Below, piece after piece: positions 4,633 through 5,583 of a stretch of 5,583 nt of DNA. A program made the position numbers and the translations under genes. How positions within the stretch are numbered: position 1 is the first letter of the stretch; each line of letters begins with the position of its first letter. The DNA comes from Rhodoferax sp. (GTDB lineage Bacteria > Pseudomonadota > Gammaproteobacteria > Burkholderiales > Burkholderiaceae_C): the NCBI GenBank assembly GCA_020048795.1, contig JAIFMA010000033.1, positions 1-5,583 on the forward strand. The letters run 5' to 3'. The notes below the pieces were generated by a model. The model had not been told where the DNA came from, searched no databases, and saw only the letters and a program-made list of their open reading frames with translations.

Positions 4633-5583
4633 TTACAACAGTCGCGCCAGGTAACGCCCGGTGTGGCTGGCCGGGTTGGCAGCCAGCACTTCAGGCGTGC
4701 CAACCCCCACCACGCTACCACCGCCACTGCCACCCTCAGGGCCCATGTCGATCAGCCAGTCAGCCGTTTTAATCACGTCCAGGTTGTGCTCGATCACCAC
4801 AATGGTGTTGCCAGCATCGCGCAACTGGTGCAGCACTTTGAGCAGCAGCTTGATGTCGGCAAAGTGCAGGCCGGTAGTGGGCTCGTCCAAAATGTAGAGC
4901 GTGCGGCCGGTGTCGCGTTTGCTGAGCTCCAGCGCCAGCTTGACGCGCTGCGCCTCGCCACCCGACAAGGTGGTGGCGGCCTGCCCCAGGCGGATGTAGC
5001 TCAGCCCCACGTCCAGCAGCGTGTGCAGCTTGCGGGCAATGGTGGGCACGGCCTTGAAAAAGTCATGGGCAGCCTCGACCGTCAGGTCCAGAATCTGTGC
5101 GATGTTTTTACCCTTGTAGAGCACCTCCAGGGTTTCCCGGTTGTAACGCTTGCCGGTACAGACATCACAGGGCACATAGACATCGGGCAAAAAATGCATC
5201 TCGACCTTGACCATGCCGTCGCCCTCGCAGGCTTCGCAACGCCCACCCCCGGATGCCTGACTGACATTGAAGCTGAAGCGCCCCGGGCCGTAGCCGCGCT
5301 CACGCGCCGTGGGCACCTCGGCCATCAGCTCGCGAATTGGCGTGAACAGGCCGGTGTAGGTGGCCGGGTTGCTGCGCGGCGTGCGGCCAATGGGCGACTG
5401 GTCGACATTGATCACCTTGTCAAAATATTCAATGCCTTCGATGGCCACGTGTTCTGAGGGTTCGTCATGGGCACGATAGATGGTGCGTGCCACCGCCTTG
5501 TAAAGCGTGTCGTTGACCAGGGTGGACTTGCCAGAGCCCGACACCCCGGTGACGCAGGTGAACAGCCCGACCGGAAACGCCGC
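4633..5583 (-). CDS. uvrA: UvrA, excinuclease ABC subunit A, C-terminal part
   Basis: These 316 codons form the last third of UvrA, the DNA-damage sensor of nucleotide excision repair. It acts as a dimer, loads UvrB onto lesions and carries two ABC ATPase modules. The fragment starts within the second nucleotide-binding domain: Walker A GVSGSGKST at visible residues 13-21 (5547-5521). Next come NVDQSPIGRTPRSNPATYTG, the zinc-binding CEAC and CDVC pairs separated by 19 residues (about 5160-5240), the ABC signature LSGGEAQRVKLALEL (about 4926-4970), Walker B LYILDEPTTGLHF, and the H-loop region VVIEHNLDVIKTADWLIDMG. It ends RYLARLL at TAA 4635-4633. The frame is open to the right edge, so the real start lies outside; the GTG at 5544 is inside Walker A and is not a start. 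All key residues are present and the length from Walker A to the end is normal. No LexA box can be seen because the promoter is outside the window. Confidence 0.97.
   Translation of the reverse strand, partial: AAFPVGLFTCVTGVSGSGKSTLVNDTLYKAVARTIYRAHDEPSEHVAIEGIEYFDKVINVDQSPIGRTPRSNPATYTGLFTPIRELMAEVPTARERGYGPGRFSFNVSQASGGGRCEACEGDGMVKVEMHFLPDVYVPCDVCTGKRYNRETLEVLYKGKNIAQILDLTVEAAHDFFKAVPTIARKLHTLLDVGLSYIRLGQAATTLSGGEAQRVKLALELSKRDTGRTLYILDEPTTGLHFADIKLLLKVLHQLRDAGNTIVVIEHNLDVIKTADWLIDMGPEGGSGGGSVVGVGTPEVLAANPASHTGRYLARLL

Noticed and set aside
4591..5457. Plus-strand open frame of 288 codons opposite uvrA
   Set aside because: It is antisense to clear UvrA motifs, with a biased composition and no family resemblance.
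4633..5544. Treating the uvrA frame as starting at GTG 5544
   Set aside because: That GTG encodes the valine of Walker A (GVSGSGKST). The frame is open to the window edge, so the gene is simply truncated by the window.
1..5583. CRISPR array, tRNA/rRNA genes, intact IS element
   Set aside because: I saw no regularly spaced repeats, no tRNA-like cloverleaf or TTCRANNC box, no rRNA-like sequence and no transposase with terminal inverted repeats in the window.

Overview
The window looks like chromosomal DNA of a betaproteobacterium, most likely a member of the Comamonadaceae (Rhodoferax/Polaromonas/Acidovorax type). This rests on protein style, moderately high GC, the kind of Rpn-type nuclease at the left edge, and a short palindromic intergenic element at about 1510-1552 that resembles repeats I remember from that family. 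The genus is an inference.

The right two thirds (1563-5583) is a tidy block of three genes, all on the minus strand: the C-terminal third of uvrA (running off the right edge), a GGDEF diguanylate cyclase with a complete active site and I-site, and a 650-residue family I acyl-CoA:acetate/3-ketoacid CoA-transferase with an extra C-terminal domain of about 100 residues. The cyclase and CoA-transferase are almost certainly co-transcribed: 8 nt separate them, and the Shine-Dalgarno of the second overlaps the stop codon of the first. A gap of 71 bp separates uvrA from the cyclase, so read-through from uvrA is possible but not shown.

The left third (1-1562) is a decayed accessory region. From the left edge it holds the start of an Rpn/YhgA-like PD-(D/E)XK nuclease (minus strand, cut by the window). 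Next comes a divergently oriented, prematurely stopped ribbon-helix-helix antitoxin-like start with a good RBS and an upstream palindrome. A poorly coding stretch follows (242-570). Then, on the minus strand, there is a frameshifted gene for a VgrG-tail-like beta-helix segment (type VI secretion spike C-terminus). It is preceded and overlapped by a longer broken reading frame that can be pieced together only by assuming several one-base losses and one in-frame TGA. All the inferred shifts run in the same direction, while the neighbouring housekeeping genes are intact. I therefore read this as a real graveyard of a T6SS/VgrG-linked cassette rather than poor sequence, although homopolymer indel errors cannot be excluded.

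No RNA gene, CRISPR array, intact insertion sequence or complete new system is visible. The most unusual items are the broken VgrG-linked cassette, the C-terminal extension on the CoA-transferase, and a T8 run at the cyclase stop where a one-base slip would fuse the cyclase in frame to the CoA-transferase.
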